NCBI RefSeq assembly: GCF_945873775.1
Contig: NZ_CAMCEC010000015.1
Location: 1-55,546 of the forward strand
Direction of reading: 5' to 3'
DNA: 55,546 bases
Origin: an uncultured Treponema sp.
GTDB taxonomy: Bacteria; Spirochaetota; Spirochaetia; Treponematales; Treponemataceae
Each line of letters opens with the position of its first letter. The first letter of the stretch is position 1. Below the pieces are notes generated by a model, which did no database searches, was not told the origin of the DNA, and saw only the letters and a list, made by a program, of their open reading frames with translations. The translations under genes were made by a program, and so were the position numbers. Shown one piece after another: positions 42,545-52,049 of this stretch.

Positions 42545-44032
42545 TTATTTGTACAATGGCGAAAGCTGGTTCACCAAAATTTTATATTCTTCAAATGCCT
42601 TTGTGTATTCCTGAGCATTTTTTTCATTCGGCAAAGTTGTCTTGGATTCATCAATCTCAACGTGTGTTTCTGCGAGGCTTTCCATTGAAACTGGACTTCC
42701 TTGCAATTTTTTTAAGCACCACAAAGCTTGCAGTGCAGCACCGAACGCTGCGGCTTCTGACGAAACTGGAACTTTTACAGGAAGGTTCATAATGTCTGCT
42801 GCAATCTGCCTCCACACTTTGCTTTTTGCGCCTCCTCCAGTCAGCCGAAGTTCTTTTGGCGTAAAACCGTGCTTTTTAAATGAATCAAGTCCTGCTCGCA
42901 TTGAATAAACTGCGCTTTCAAGTGCCGCCCTTGCGATGTTGGTCCGGTTGCAGTTTGCTACAGTAAGTCCTGTTATGCTTGCTTTTCCGTGCGGTAGATT
43001 TGGAGTTCTTTCTCCATTAAAAAACGGAAGCACAAAAACACCATCACATCCTGGCTTTGACTTTTCTGCTTCAGCATCGAATTCCTTTACATCAAGATTT
43101 AAAAGCGTCCTGATTTCTTCGGAAGCGACGGTGCAGTTCATTGTGCAAAGAAGCGGCAAATATCCGCCGGAAGAAGAGCAGAATCCAGAAATGCCTTCCG
43201 CAGGATCAGCAACAGAAGAATCACTGAATCCGTACAAAGTTCCGGAAGTTCCCATGCTCATTGTAAGTGTTCCGCTTTTTACAGCTCCAGTTCCGATTGC
43301 GCTCATCATGTTGTCTCCGCCGCCAGAAGAAACAGGCGCGCCCTCTGGAATTCCAAGCCAGTCAGCGGCTTCTTTTGAAACAAATCCTGAAGGCTCGTCG
43401 CTTGCAATAATTTTTGGAAGTTTTTCTATAAGCGACTCATCAATTGAATCGCAGATTTTTTGAGACCATTTTTTTTCTTTTGAATTGAACAAGGCAGTTC
43501 CTGAAGCATCGCCCTGCTCCATCACATAATTTTTTGTAAGAAGAAAATTCAAATAATCATGAGGAAGCATTATGTAATGAAGTTTTTCAAAAAGCTCTTT
43601 TTTATGCAGCTTGAGCCATAAAATTTTTGGAGCTGTAAATCCTGGCAAAATAAAATTCTGAACTTCTTTTACAACTTCATCTTGTCCACCAGCAGTGTTT
43701 GTAATAAGCTCGCATTCTTTTGCAGTTGAAGTGTCGTTCCAAAGCTTTATATTGTAAAGCGGATTTCCTTCTGAATCTAAAGGAACAAAACCGTGCTGCT
43801 GCCCTGAAACTCCAAGTGCCTGTATTGATTTTTTTCCTTCCGCAGAAAGTTTTGAAAAGCAAACCTCAAGTCCTTTTTTGTACCATTCAGCTTTTTGCTC
43901 TCTTGTTCCGTCTGACTCAGAAATCAGTTCCATTGGGCAAGACGAGCTTTCCAAAGTTTTTTTATTTTCGTAGTCATAGAGAACAACTTTCATGCTTTGT
44001 GTTCCCAAGTCAATTCCAGCGACAGTTTTCAT
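42545..44032 (-). CDS. xylB: xylulokinase
   Basis: A 495-aa FGGY kinase. It has the N-terminal phosphate loop AGIDLGTQSMKVVLYD, the substrate region ALGVSGQQHGFVPLD, SMGTSGTLYGFS and the adenosine-motif GGGAKSKVWRQIAAD. It phosphorylates D-xylulose to xylulose-5-phosphate, which enters the pentose phosphate pathway. It is the first gene of the xylBA operon, divergent from the AraC-type regulator. Confidence 0.95.
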   Translation of the reverse strand: MKTVAGIDLGTQSMKVVLYDYENKKTLESSSCPMELISESDGTREQKAEWYKKGLEVCFSKLSAEGKKSIQALGVSGQQHGFVPLDSEGNPLYNIKLWNDTSTAKECELITNTAGGQDEVVKEVQNFILPGFTAPKILWLKLHKKELFEKLHYIMLPHDYLNFLLTKNYVMEQGDASGTALFNSKEKKWSQKICDSIDESLIEKLPKIIASDEPSGFVSKEAADWLGIPEGAPVSSGGGDNMMSAIGTGAVKSGTLTMSMGTSGTLYGFSDSSVADPAEGISGFCSSSGGYLPLLCTMNCTVASEEIRTLLNLDVKEFDAEAEKSKPGCDGVFVLPFFNGERTPNLPHGKASITGLTVANCNRTNIARAALESAVYSMRAGLDSFKKHGFTPKELRLTGGGAKSKVWRQIAADIMNLPVKVPVSSEAAAFGAALQALWCLKKLQGSPVSMESLAETHVEIDESKTTLPNEKNAQEYTKAFEEYKILVNQLSPLYK

Positions 44033-44178
44033 AAAAACCTCCAGAAAAATTAAAATTCATTTCGCTTGTAAAAATAGTATCAGCCCGAAATGCCTATAAA
44101 GCAATACAGAAAACTGATTTTATATATCCAAAATTGATTTTTCATGCTAAAATATTTAAAATAAACAGGAAAAATGTT

Positions 44179-45012
44179 GTGGAAATAAAAGAAACTGCCT
44201 TTATTTACAAATTGATTGCCGGGGAAAAACTTGCCTGGCATGGACGCTATCATTCACATGGAGAAATGGAATTTGAAATTCATTTTTTTTCTGAAGGAGA
44301 AGGCACTTTTTTTTCAAACAGAACTTCTTACAGCATAAGGAATAACACATTGTTTCTTGTTTTTCCGCGCGAATTTCATTCAATTCTTCCAAAAGAAGTA
44401 AAAAAGCCGCTTACCTACTATGCAGTTCTTTTTTCACTGAGCAAATCCGAAAAAAAACTATATCAATTATTGATAAATTCTTCGAGCAGAAAAAAAAATC
44501 AGCCTGTCGCCAGCAACGAAACTGCTTCAATAAAATTTATACTTGAAGACATAATGAAGTTTTCAAAGTCGGATTCTGCGGACTTAAAAAAATCTGCGGA
44601 GCTGCTTCTTGAAAGCTGCCTGTTCCGCTGGTTTGGAAAGCAAAATAAAAGTGAAGGAAAAATCGCAGAGCAAAAAAAATCAAAATCAGCCAAAAGCTAT
44701 GTCGAGCATTCGATAAAATTTATGAAGAAAAAAGTTTACGCAAGATGCACTGTTTCAGAAGTTGCGAATTTCTGTGGAATTTCAGAAGAGCATTTTATCC
44801 GCATTTTTAAAGATGAAATGCAGATGACCCCGCACCAATATTTTATGCGGCTTAAAATTCAAACGGCTGCTCTCGCCTTGATAAATTCCTCGAGCACAAT
44901 TTCTGAAATTGCAGATGAATTTTCTTTTGAAAATCAGTTTCATTTTTCAAGAGTATTCAAAAAATGCACGGGACTTGCTCCGTCTTCTTACCGAGCTGCA
45001 TTTTCATCGTAA
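44179..45012 (+). CDS. AraC/XylS-family regulator, probably of xylBA
   Basis: A protein of about 277 aa from the GTG at 44179 (AGGA eight bases upstream). An upstream in-frame ATG at 44134 has no ribosome-binding site. An N-terminal cupin-type domain (YHSHGEMEFEIHFFSEGEGT) is followed by two C-terminal helix-turn-helix motifs (VSEVANFCGISEEHFIRIF and ISEIADEFSFENQFHFSRVF, then KKCTGLAPSSYR). It is divergent from xylB across a short intergenic region, so it likely senses xylose or xylulose and activates xylBA. Typical in length and domains. Confidence 0.88.
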   Translation: MEIKETAFIYKLIAGEKLAWHGRYHSHGEMEFEIHFFSEGEGTFFSNRTSYSIRNNTLFLVFPREFHSILPKEVKKPLTYYAVLFSLSKSEKKLYQLLINSSSRKKNQPVASNETASIKFILEDIMKFSKSDSADLKKSAELLLESCLFRWFGKQNKSEGKIAEQKKSKSAKSYVEHSIKFMKKKVYARCTVSEVANFCGISEEHFIRIFKDEMQMTPHQYFMRLKIQTAALALINSSSTISEIADEFSFENQFHFSRVFKKCTGLAPSSYRAAFSS

Positions 45013-45014
45013 AA

Positions 45015-45443
45015 CTAAAAAGACTTCATTAAAAGCTCGTAGGCTTCAACAATCATTCTGGTTTTATTTGTTGCAACTTTTTTTAGCACAGGATTTTTGT
45101 CATATTTGTCTGGATGAAAATATTTCAGTTTTTCTTTGTAAGCTTTTTTTACGTCATTTGAATTTGCAGAAGTCGTTATATCAAGAAGTCTGCAAGCGCG
45201 TTCAATTTCTGGTGTTATTTTTTTTAAATATGAAACTTTATTATTTAAATACTTTGTTTGATTTTTTTGTTCTGTTTTTGTTTTATTTTTGCTGACATTT
45301 TCTTTAGAAAAATTTTCTTCTGATTTTTTTTCTTCATGCGGAATTTCTTTTTGAGGATATTTTATTTTCTTTTTAAACTTTACTTGCCCGGATTTTAAAG
45401 TTTCATTTAAAAGATCACCGAGCTTGTCATACATTGTCTCCAT
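45015..45443 (-). CDS. J-domain (DnaJ-like) protein
   Basis: A 142-aa protein with a C-terminal J-domain. The key HPD tripeptide is in LKYFHPDKYDKNP, preceded by DVKKAYKEKL. The N-terminal half is charged, Lys/Glu-rich and probably disordered. No Gly/Phe or zinc-finger region. It would recruit DnaK to a local substrate. The start at 45443 has GAGG upstream and overlaps the end of the ntrC-like gene; it is the last gene of that operon and converges with the araC-type gene (3-bp gap). Confidence 0.8.
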   Translation of the reverse strand: METMYDKLGDLLNETLKSGQVKFKKKIKYPQKEIPHEEKKSEENFSKENVSKNKTKTEQKNQTKYLNNKVSYLKKITPEIERACRLLDITTSANSNDVKKAYKEKLKYFHPDKYDKNPVLKKVATNKTRMIVEAYELLMKSF

Positions 45444-46800
45444 CTGATTTTTCCTCGTCTTCGCCCCACTCTAAAAGTTTTCGCTGCAATGTTTTTCTTC
45501 CGATTCCAAGAATATCCGCAGTCTTGCTTTTGTTATTTTTGTTTGATGCCAAATTTTGCTGAATGATTATTTTTTCAGCTTCATCTAAAGTTATTCCGAA
45601 TGGAATTGCAATGCTGTTTTCCTGCGAGCTTTTTGCTACTGCCGGCGGAAGATCTTCAATATTTATTTCATCTCCTGAACTCATTACAACTGCGCTTTCA
45701 ACACAATTGCGAAGTTCCCTTATGTTTCCTGGCCAGTCATATTTCATAATTGCAGCTTTTGCTTTTCCAGAAAATCCTTTTACTGTTTTTCCATTTTCTT
45801 TATTAAACTCTTCCAAGAATGCTGAAATTAAAAGAGGCAAATCACTTTTTCGTTCCCGAAGCGGCGGAACATGAATATGAATTACATTCAGCCTATAATA
45901 CAAATCTTCCCGAAACCTTCCAGCTTTTATTTCTTCCTCAAGATTTTTATTTGTCGCCGCAATTACACGGACATCAACTTCTATAGTCTGCTCACCGCCT
46001 ACACGTTCAAATTTTTTTTCAGCAAGAACTCTAAGAATTTTTATCTGGACATTTTGATTTATTTCCCCGATTTCATCAAGAAAAATTGTGCTTCCGTGGG
46101 CAAGTTCAAATCTGCCTTTTTGCAAATGATCTGCGCCTGTAAAAGCTCCTTTTTCATGTCCGAAGAGCTCGCTTTCCAAGAGAGTTTCACTTAGAGCCGC
46201 GCAGTGAACATTTATCATAGTTTTGTCATGCCGCGGAGACAAAGCGTGAATGGCTCTTGCAACAACTTCTTTTCCAACTCCGCTTTCACCAGTGATAAGA
46301 ACACTAGCTTTAGATGCAGCAGCTTTTTTTATTGTCTCTTGAATTTTTTGCATTACGGCGGAAGAGCCTATCATTTCTTTTAATGCAGAATTTTCAGCGA
46401 CTTCTTTTTTTAGTTCCTGATGTTCAATTTTTATTTGACGGCTTTCCAATGCACGCTTTACAATCATTCCAAGTTGATCAAGATTTAAAGGTTTGGTAAG
46501 AAAATCATAAGCGCCATGTCGCATTGCATCTACTGCGGAATCTATGCTTCCGTGGCCAGTAAGAATAATGACGGGAATTCCCGGGGTTTCTGTTACAACA
46601 TGATTTAAAACTTCTTCGCCTGAAATTCCCGGCATTCTTAAATCCGTAATTACCAAATCTATGTCGCCTTTTGAAATCAGCTCAAGTCCTTCTTTTCCTG
46701 AAGCCGCTGTTTTTACATTGTAATCTTCAAGTTCAAAATTTGCCGCAAGTCCTTCTCGAATATTTTTTTCATCATCTATAATTAAAATTGTGAATTTCAA
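45427..46800 (-). CDS. NtrC-family sigma-54 activator response regulator
   Basis: A 457-aa protein with an N-terminal receiver domain (FTILIIDDEKNIREGL; phospho-Asp in DLVITDLRMPG). A sigma-54-interaction AAA+ domain follows, with Walker A GESGVGKEVVAR, the sigma-54-contact loop GAFTGA and Walker B IFLDEIGEI. A Fis-type helix-turn-helix (NNKSKTADILGIGRKTLQRK) closes the protein. It activates sigma-54 promoters after phosphorylation by the histidine kinase encoded just upstream. The genes it controls are not evident in the window. Confidence 0.93.
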   Translation of the reverse strand: MKFTILIIDDEKNIREGLAANFELEDYNVKTAASGKEGLELISKGDIDLVITDLRMPGISGEEVLNHVVTETPGIPVIILTGHGSIDSAVDAMRHGAYDFLTKPLNLDQLGMIVKRALESRQIKIEHQELKKEVAENSALKEMIGSSAVMQKIQETIKKAAASKASVLITGESGVGKEVVARAIHALSPRHDKTMINVHCAALSETLLESELFGHEKGAFTGADHLQKGRFELAHGSTIFLDEIGEINQNVQIKILRVLAEKKFERVGGEQTIEVDVRVIAATNKNLEEEIKAGRFREDLYYRLNVIHIHVPPLRERKSDLPLLISAFLEEFNKENGKTVKGFSGKAKAAIMKYDWPGNIRELRNCVESAVVMSSGDEINIEDLPPAVAKSSQENSIAIPFGITLDEAEKIIIQQNLASNKNNKSKTADILGIGRKTLQRKLLEWGEDEEKSDGDNV

Positions 46801-46872
46801 TTTTTCCTCCTAAAAAAAGAATCAATTAAAATCAATAAAAACTTTACATTAAAGCAAACGTTAGGTTTAGAA

Positions 46873-48060
46873 TTATTCTTCAAGAAGCATTGTTTCTTTT
46901 TGCGGCACAGGAATTTGCACAGTAAAAACAGTGCCTTCATCAAGCTCTGAATTTACAGTTATTTCTCCACGAAACTCTTTTACAATTTTATAAACAGTTG
47001 TAAGCCCTAGTCCTGTTCCATCAGCTTTTGTTGTGTAGTATGGCTCAAAAATTCTTGAGCAAGTCGCTTCATCCATTCCGCAGCCATTGTCCGCAATTGT
47101 AAGTATATAATGGTCATTTTTTATAAAAGAATTTACAGCAAGTTTTCCGTTGTTTTTTTTGCTAGAAAGAATTGCAGCTTTTGCATTTTGCACAATGTTT
47201 ATAAAAATTTCACGGAAAAGTTTTTCATCAATTAGAAGTCTATTTCCTTCACCTTGCAAATTTACAGAAACTTCTATTCCGCAGTTTTCAAATTCCGGCA
47301 TGAAAAAATTTATTGATTTTTCTATTATTGAGTCAGGCTCAGAAAGTGTCATGTTTACTTTTAATGGCCGCACAGCAAACAAAAAATCCATTACTATTTT
47401 GTTCAAGTTTTCAATTTCTTCATTTACAACGGAAAGATATTTTTCCATGAATTTTTCATCAGGAAGCTGACCGTCGCCTTCTCTGCATTTCTTTATCGAT
47501 TTTTGCAAAAGCTGAATATGAATGCTTATTGCGCCAAGCGGATTTTTTATTTCATGTGCAACTGATGCCGCGAGATTTGTCAGGCTTTTTAGGCTTTCCA
47601 TTCTATGCAACAAAATTTCCTGCTGGCGTTTTGCAGTTATGTCTTCAATAAAAATAATTGTTCCCGCAATTTTTCCATCGCGAACAAGAGGTAAAATTGA
47701 AACAACAATAAACCGTGCTTTGTCATCTGCGGAAACTATAGAAAATTCTTCGCTCGTATTAGAGTTTTGTTCCTGCGCGCAAAATGAAATAAAATTTGAA
47801 ACTTCCTCATCCGCTATAAGATTCCAAACAGGCTCTGACTTTATCTGATGAAGATGAAAAAAATGAAGATAACGTTTTGCAGATTTATTTATTTTTGTTA
47901 TGCACCAGTTTTTGTCAACTATTACAAGCCCAGAAGGAATGCTTTGAATTATCGAGTCGTATATTTCGTTTTCCTCGCGGACTGTATTTAAAAGACGCTC
48001 AAGCTGCTCATCAGAAAGCTTCGTAATTTTTTCAGATGCCTTTTCAACAAAATCTGTCAT
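46873..48060 (-). CDS. PAS-domain sensor histidine kinase (NtrB-like)
   Basis: A 395-aa soluble kinase without membrane segments. It has a PAS domain (SIIQSIPSGLVIVDKNWCIT, then INKSAKRYL), the phospho-acceptor H-box VAHEIKNPLGAISIHIQLL, and the catalytic ATP domain with NIVQNAKAAILSS, DNGCGMDEAT and GTGLGLTTVYKIV. It pairs with the NtrC-type regulator encoded 72 bp downstream. The lack of transmembrane helices and the PAS suggest a cytoplasmic signal. Typical length. Confidence 0.9.
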   Translation of the reverse strand: MTDFVEKASEKITKLSDEQLERLLNTVREENEIYDSIIQSIPSGLVIVDKNWCITKINKSAKRYLHFFHLHQIKSEPVWNLIADEEVSNFISFCAQEQNSNTSEEFSIVSADDKARFIVVSILPLVRDGKIAGTIIFIEDITAKRQQEILLHRMESLKSLTNLAASVAHEIKNPLGAISIHIQLLQKSIKKCREGDGQLPDEKFMEKYLSVVNEEIENLNKIVMDFLFAVRPLKVNMTLSEPDSIIEKSINFFMPEFENCGIEVSVNLQGEGNRLLIDEKLFREIFINIVQNAKAAILSSKKNNGKLAVNSFIKNDHYILTIADNGCGMDEATCSRIFEPYYTTKADGTGLGLTTVYKIVKEFRGEITVNSELDEGTVFTVQIPVPQKETMLLEE

Positions 48061-48080
48061 TTAAATTTTCCTCAAAAAAG

Positions 48081-49319
48081 TCAAGCGAATTTCTTTAGAA
48101 TTCCGTCATTCATATAATTTATGTGCATTAAATTTCTGGCCAGTTCTTCAAGACAGGCTGAAGGATTTTGATTGAAAATTTCAACATTGTTTAATGAAGT
48201 TCTAAGCTGTTTTAAAATCATAAAGGAAACTTCTGAACCTGCGGCGGATGTTTTTAAATTTTCCTGCGATTCAATAATTCCACAAATAAAAATTTTAAAA
48301 AGAAGTCTTGGTTCAAACGAAGCGCAAGTTGAAATTATTTTAGGAATATCTGGAACGTGGCCTTGAGCTACATTGCTAAAAAAGTCAGCAGCGCAAGATT
48401 TTACAAGTTCAGGTTTTACTGTTAAAAATGACTGCAAGAATTCTGTTATGCTGCTAAATTCTTTTCCATCATTGAAAACAGGTTCATAGTGAAAAATTCT
48501 ATTTATGACATTTTTCTGCTGTTCTGGCGAGCGTTCAAAAAAATTATAAGTGCGGACTCTGGAAAGTATTGTCGGAAGCATTGCGCCGCGTTTTGTCGTT
48601 GTAAGTATAAAAACTACATTCTCTGGAGGCTCTTCAAGAATTTTCAGCAAGGCATTTCTTGCGCTGTCTGCCATTAAATCTGCATTTTCAATAATTAAAA
48701 CTTTTTTTCCATTGCTTGAACTCAAGTGCGCCCAGGAGGAAAAATTTCTTATTTGCAAAACAGGAAGCGAACTGTATAAAAAACTGCTTTCAAGTTTTGC
48801 GCAGTCTTTTTCAATTGAGTCTAATATTTTTCTCAGTTCTTCGTCGTCTGGAAGAATTCTCCCTGGTTGAATTTTTTCAAGACCTTCTTCTATATTTTGT
48901 AAAAGCGGAGAAAATTTTGAAAGCTTGTCATCTCCATCCCAAAGCACAGAATTAAATTTTGAAATAAGTTTTCTTACCGCGCGTAAATAAAGATACCTTG
49001 ATGCTTCAAGATGTTTTGTATTTTGAATATTTTGACTTATTAAAGTTTTTTTAGCGGCAGCAATTTCCAACGTTCGGTTTCCAGCACCGCAAATAAGGAG
49101 GTTTTGACTTACCATAGCTTTATGCTGACGGCAGTTTGAGCAAGTGCAGTTCCATTCACCAGAATTTGAACATGAAAGAACTCTTGCAGTTTCCAAGGCG
49201 CAAGAAAGTTTTCCAGAAGATGAAGGACCTGAAAACAAAATGGAATTTGGAAAACGTTTTTTTTCAATATCATCTTGCAAAAGTTTTGTCGCGCTTTGGT
49301 TCAAAATATTTTCAAACAT
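48081..49319 (-). CDS. holB: DNA polymerase III delta'-like clamp-loader subunit
   Basis: A 412-aa AAA+ protein of the clamp-loader family. It has P-loop LFSGPSSSGKLSCALETA, a zinc site with four Cys (NCTCSNCRQH), and the SRC-like and partner-interface segment LLKILEEPPENVVFILTTT, then LPTILSRVRTYNFF. It is the HolB/DnaX-like subunit needed to load the beta clamp. A roughly 60-residue insertion after the zinc region is longer than in E. coli HolB. It is co-transcribed between cvpA and the histidine-kinase gene. Confidence 0.87.
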   Translation of the reverse strand: MFENILNQSATKLLQDDIEKKRFPNSILFSGPSSSGKLSCALETARVLSCSNSGEWNCTCSNCRQHKAMVSQNLLICGAGNRTLEIAAAKKTLISQNIQNTKHLEASRYLYLRAVRKLISKFNSVLWDGDDKLSKFSPLLQNIEEGLEKIQPGRILPDDEELRKILDSIEKDCAKLESSFLYSSLPVLQIRNFSSWAHLSSSNGKKVLIIENADLMADSARNALLKILEEPPENVVFILTTTKRGAMLPTILSRVRTYNFFERSPEQQKNVINRIFHYEPVFNDGKEFSSITEFLQSFLTVKPELVKSCAADFFSNVAQGHVPDIPKIISTCASFEPRLLFKIFICGIIESQENLKTSAAGSEVSFMILKQLRTSLNNVEIFNQNPSACLEELARNLMHINYMNDGILKKFA

Positions 49320-49321
49320 TT

Positions 49322-49855
49322 TTAATTTCCTTGTACCTGTTCAAGCGGAATGGCAAGCGGAACTGATGAATTTTTTTCAACTGCTTTTGAAAGGCTTTCA
49401 AGCGGAACTGAAATAACCGGACTTAATATTCTTGAAAAAAAACTTCCGTCTAGCAGCGAGTCAACTTTAAACCAAGGCTGAGCTTTCATTAAAATCAAAA
49501 CGACTCCAACAACAGCAAGTCCTTCCGCAAATCCAAAAACAAAACCTAAAAATCTATCCAAGTCTTTGAAAATTTCTCCGCCAAAAATATTTTTTATTGC
49601 AGTCTGAAGAATTTTCATGACTATAAATGCAATTATAAAAATCAGCAAAAAAGAAAGAACTACAGACACCAAATGAATTTTCAAATGCTTTTCAATTGGA
49701 GAAACAAGCCGTCCGTAAAAAATAATCGCAACCCAAATGCTTACGACTGGAGCCGCTTTTCCAAATACTTCATTTAAAAATCCGTTTATTGCTCCAATAA
49801 TTGCAAATGTCAAAACAACAAGCAAAAAAACAATATCAATTGCAGGAAACATCAT
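49322..49855 (-). CDS. cvpA: CvpA-family inner-membrane protein
   Basis: A 177-aa protein with four hydrophobic helices and the CvpA signature (AIDIVFLLVVLTFAIIGAIN, then GFLNEVF; later FLGFVFGFAEGLAVVGVVLI). In enterobacteria CvpA affects colicin V export and envelope homeostasis; its exact role is unclear. Its start overlaps the murG gene by 20 bp, and the next gene begins 3 bp after it. Family assignment is good. Confidence 0.87.
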   Translation of the reverse strand: MMFPAIDIVFLLVVLTFAIIGAINGFLNEVFGKAAPVVSIWVAIIFYGRLVSPIEKHLKIHLVSVVLSFLLIFIIAFIVMKILQTAIKNIFGGEIFKDLDRFLGFVFGFAEGLAVVGVVLILMKAQPWFKVDSLLDGSFFSRILSPVISVPLESLSKAVEKNSSVPLAIPLEQVQGN

Positions 49856-51002
49856 TTTTTATCTGCTCCAAAATCAGATTTGCTATAATTTCAGAAGGCT
49901 TTTTTTCTTTGCAAATGTACTTGCAATTTTCAGCGAATTTATTTCTAGTTTCTGAATTTTTCATTTCAGCTAACGCATTAAGAAGATTTTCTTTTGTCGC
50001 ATCTTTTCCTGTTAAAGTGATGGCGGCTCCTTTGCTTGCAAAATATTCCGCATTGTCAACTTGGTCGCCTCTTGTTCCTGCTCCGCACAAAGGAATTAAA
50101 ATCATCGGCTTTGAACAAACTGCGCATTCCCACAAAGAATTTGCTCCAGCTCTTGAAATTATTACATCCGCAGATTGGATTACAGAAACCATTTCGTTAA
50201 AAATAAATTCATAAGGCTTGTAGCTGTCATCGCCGGAAGACATAATGTCAGGATTTTCCTGTGCGAATTTTTTTCCAGTCTGATGAACAACAATGTAATC
50301 TTTTTTTAGCTCATCAAGGCATTCAATTACAAGATTATTTATTTGGCTTGCTCCAAGACTTCCGCCTAAAATTAAAAGAATATTTTTTTTGCAGTCATTT
50401 TTTATGCCAAGAAATTTTTTTCCGGCTTCTGAACTGTCGTTGTAAAATGCCGGGCGAACTGGATTTCCTGTGGTTATGCATTTTTCTTTTTGAAAGCCGC
50501 TGAAATATTTTTTTGTTTCTTCATAAGAAATTAAAATTCTTGAAGCTTTTTTGCTGTTGATTCTTGTGGCAAGTCCCGGCGTAAAATCGCACTCGTGAGT
50601 AAAATATGGAATTTTTAAAATAGCGGCGGCAGCGCACGGAGGCACGCTTACAAATCCGCCTTTTGAAAAAAGAAAATCAGGCTTTATTTTTTTTAAAATA
50701 AAAAACGACTTTATAAATCCTGCGAATATTTTAAAAAGGTCTGTGAAATTTTTTAGTGAAAAATAACGCCTAAGTTTTCCGCATGGAATTCCATGAAAAT
50801 AAGAAATGCTTCCGCCTGATGATAAAAGATTTTTTTCAATTATTGCAGAATCCATTCCTTTGGAATTTCCAATCCAATGAATTTCTGTTTCAGTTGATTC
50901 ACTTGAATTTTTTTTCAATTCATCAGCAATGGCAATTCCTGGATATATGTGTCCGCCTGTTCCGCCGCCTGCAAAAGCGATTACGATTTTCTTTTTAGAC
51001 AT
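49836..51002 (-). CDS. murG: UDP-GlcNAc:lipid II glycosyltransferase (MurG)
   Basis: A 388-aa GT-B glycosyltransferase. It has the nucleotide/lipid-binding loop FAGGGTGGHIYPGIAIAD, FLFSKGGFVSVPPCAAA, LLILGGSLGASQINNLV, and the donor-site SADVIISRAGANSLWECAVC. It adds GlcNAc to undecaprenyl-PP-MurNAc-pentapeptide to make lipid II on the cytoplasmic face of the inner membrane. It overlaps cvpA and follows the ankyrin gene. Complete. Confidence 0.95.
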   Translation of the reverse strand: MSKKKIVIAFAGGGTGGHIYPGIAIADELKKNSSESTETEIHWIGNSKGMDSAIIEKNLLSSGGSISYFHGIPCGKLRRYFSLKNFTDLFKIFAGFIKSFFILKKIKPDFLFSKGGFVSVPPCAAAAILKIPYFTHECDFTPGLATRINSKKASRILISYEETKKYFSGFQKEKCITTGNPVRPAFYNDSSEAGKKFLGIKNDCKKNILLILGGSLGASQINNLVIECLDELKKDYIVVHQTGKKFAQENPDIMSSGDDSYKPYEFIFNEMVSVIQSADVIISRAGANSLWECAVCSKPMILIPLCGAGTRGDQVDNAEYFASKGAAITLTGKDATKENLLNALAEMKNSETRNKFAENCKYICKEKKPSEIIANLILEQIKNDVSCN

Positions 51003-51007
51003 TTTTC

Positions 51008-51907
51008 TTACTTTGTTTCCATAAGTTTCATAAGCTCTTCATTTTTGAAAAGCGATGCATATCCACGCGCGCTCATTCCCATGCTGTCCTTTACGTCAGG
51101 ATCTGCGCCGGAATCCAAAAGCAGTTTTACAATTTTTGAATTTCCGTTTCCAACCGCAAGCACAAGAATAGACTGCCCGTCTGAACTCATTGTGCTCAAG
51201 TCTGCGCCGCGGTCTATAAGCAGTTTCGCAATTTCATAGTTTTTCCGCCAGACAGCATCCATCACAGGCGAATATCCTCTGTCTTCGGAAACCTCATTTA
51301 TGTCCGCGCCTTTTTTTAGAAGAAGCTCAAGCATTTCCTTGCTGTCGTTTCTCGTTGCGACACACAAAAGCGGAACTCCTTGCAGCGTTTTTGAATTCAC
51401 ATCAATTCCAGAATTTAAAATCGATTTGCAAATTTCAGTTTTTTCTTTTTCAAGATAAAATTCAAAGCTGTCAGCATTGCATGAAATTCCCTGCTCCAAA
51501 AGTGAATTTCTATTTGCGCGTTTTAAGCAGTCTGATTTCAGTTCATCAATATTTTTTTCAAGCCAATTGAAAAGTTCGTTTTCAGAATAAAAATTTTTTA
51601 AAGACAACTTTTCATTTTCGGAAGGAAATAATTCGCTGAATTTTTTTTCTTCATCAAAAATAAGAACTGGCATTTTTTTTCCATGGCAAAAACCTAAAAC
51701 GAAAGACAAAATCAACGCAGAATTTTTAACATCAGTCAAAAACAAAAAGCCGTCAAAATTTGGAATTTTTTCAAAAATATCTTTTAAATTTTTTTCATCT
51801 TGATTGAAATCAAATTTTTCAAAATCACATTTATTCGAAGCAAAAAATTTTTCAGCGCGGCTTGCATTTTCTTTCTGTGCCGACTGTGCAATAATCAACC
51901 ATTTCAT
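51008..51907 (-). CDS. ankyrin-repeat protein with unusual N-terminal domain
   Basis: A 299-aa protein with an N-terminal domain of about 140 residues that is not recognised (a Rossmann-like pattern: KWLIIAQSAQKENASRAEKF; later FLFLTDVKNSALILSFVLGF). A region of at least four ankyrin repeats follows (GVPLLCVATRNDSKEMLELL, then LKKGADINEV, and later LLDSGADPDVKDSMGMSARG). The N-terminal part resembles a TIR- or SLOG-like nucleotide-binding fold only loosely. It heads the murG-cvpA operon. Role unknown; protein-protein interaction is likely. Confidence 0.72.
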   Translation of the reverse strand: MKWLIIAQSAQKENASRAEKFFASNKCDFEKFDFNQDEKNLKDIFEKIPNFDGFLFLTDVKNSALILSFVLGFCHGKKMPVLIFDEEKKFSELFPSENEKLSLKNFYSENELFNWLEKNIDELKSDCLKRANRNSLLEQGISCNADSFEFYLEKEKTEICKSILNSGIDVNSKTLQGVPLLCVATRNDSKEMLELLLKKGADINEVSEDRGYSPVMDAVWRKNYEIAKLLIDRGADLSTMSSDGQSILVLAVGNGNSKIVKLLLDSGADPDVKDSMGMSARGYASLFKNEELMKLMETK

Positions 51908-51985
51908 TCTTAAATTATAGCTTAGCTTTGTTCAAAAGTCTATTGCCTTAAAAATTTCATTTTGAAAAAAAATAAATTTTCTCTC

Positions 51986-52014
51986 TTGACAAAAAAGCGC
52001 ATCGGATATATGTT
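51986..52014 (+). promoter_or_regulatory. promoter of the ECF transporter operon
   Basis: TTGACA (51986-51991), a 17-bp spacer and TATGTT (52009-52014), about 35 bp upstream of the S-component ATG. The -35 is perfect and the -10 acceptable. Confidence 0.65.
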
Positions 52015-52030
52015 TCTACTAACAGAAACA
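52011..52030. promoter_or_regulatory. inverted repeat overlapping the ECF promoter (operator candidate)
   Basis: TGTTTCT-ACTAAC-AGAAACA, with perfect 7-bp arms. It covers the -10 and start-site region. The recognising regulator is unknown. No riboswitch structure is apparent in the short leader. Confidence 0.5.
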
Positions 52031-52049
52031 AAACAAACAGGAGCTTTTT

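Noticed and set aside
51908..52049. Riboswitch or T-box upstream of the ECF operon
   Set aside because: The leader after the predicted start is only about 30 nt and contains a simple inverted repeat; too short for a known riboswitch.
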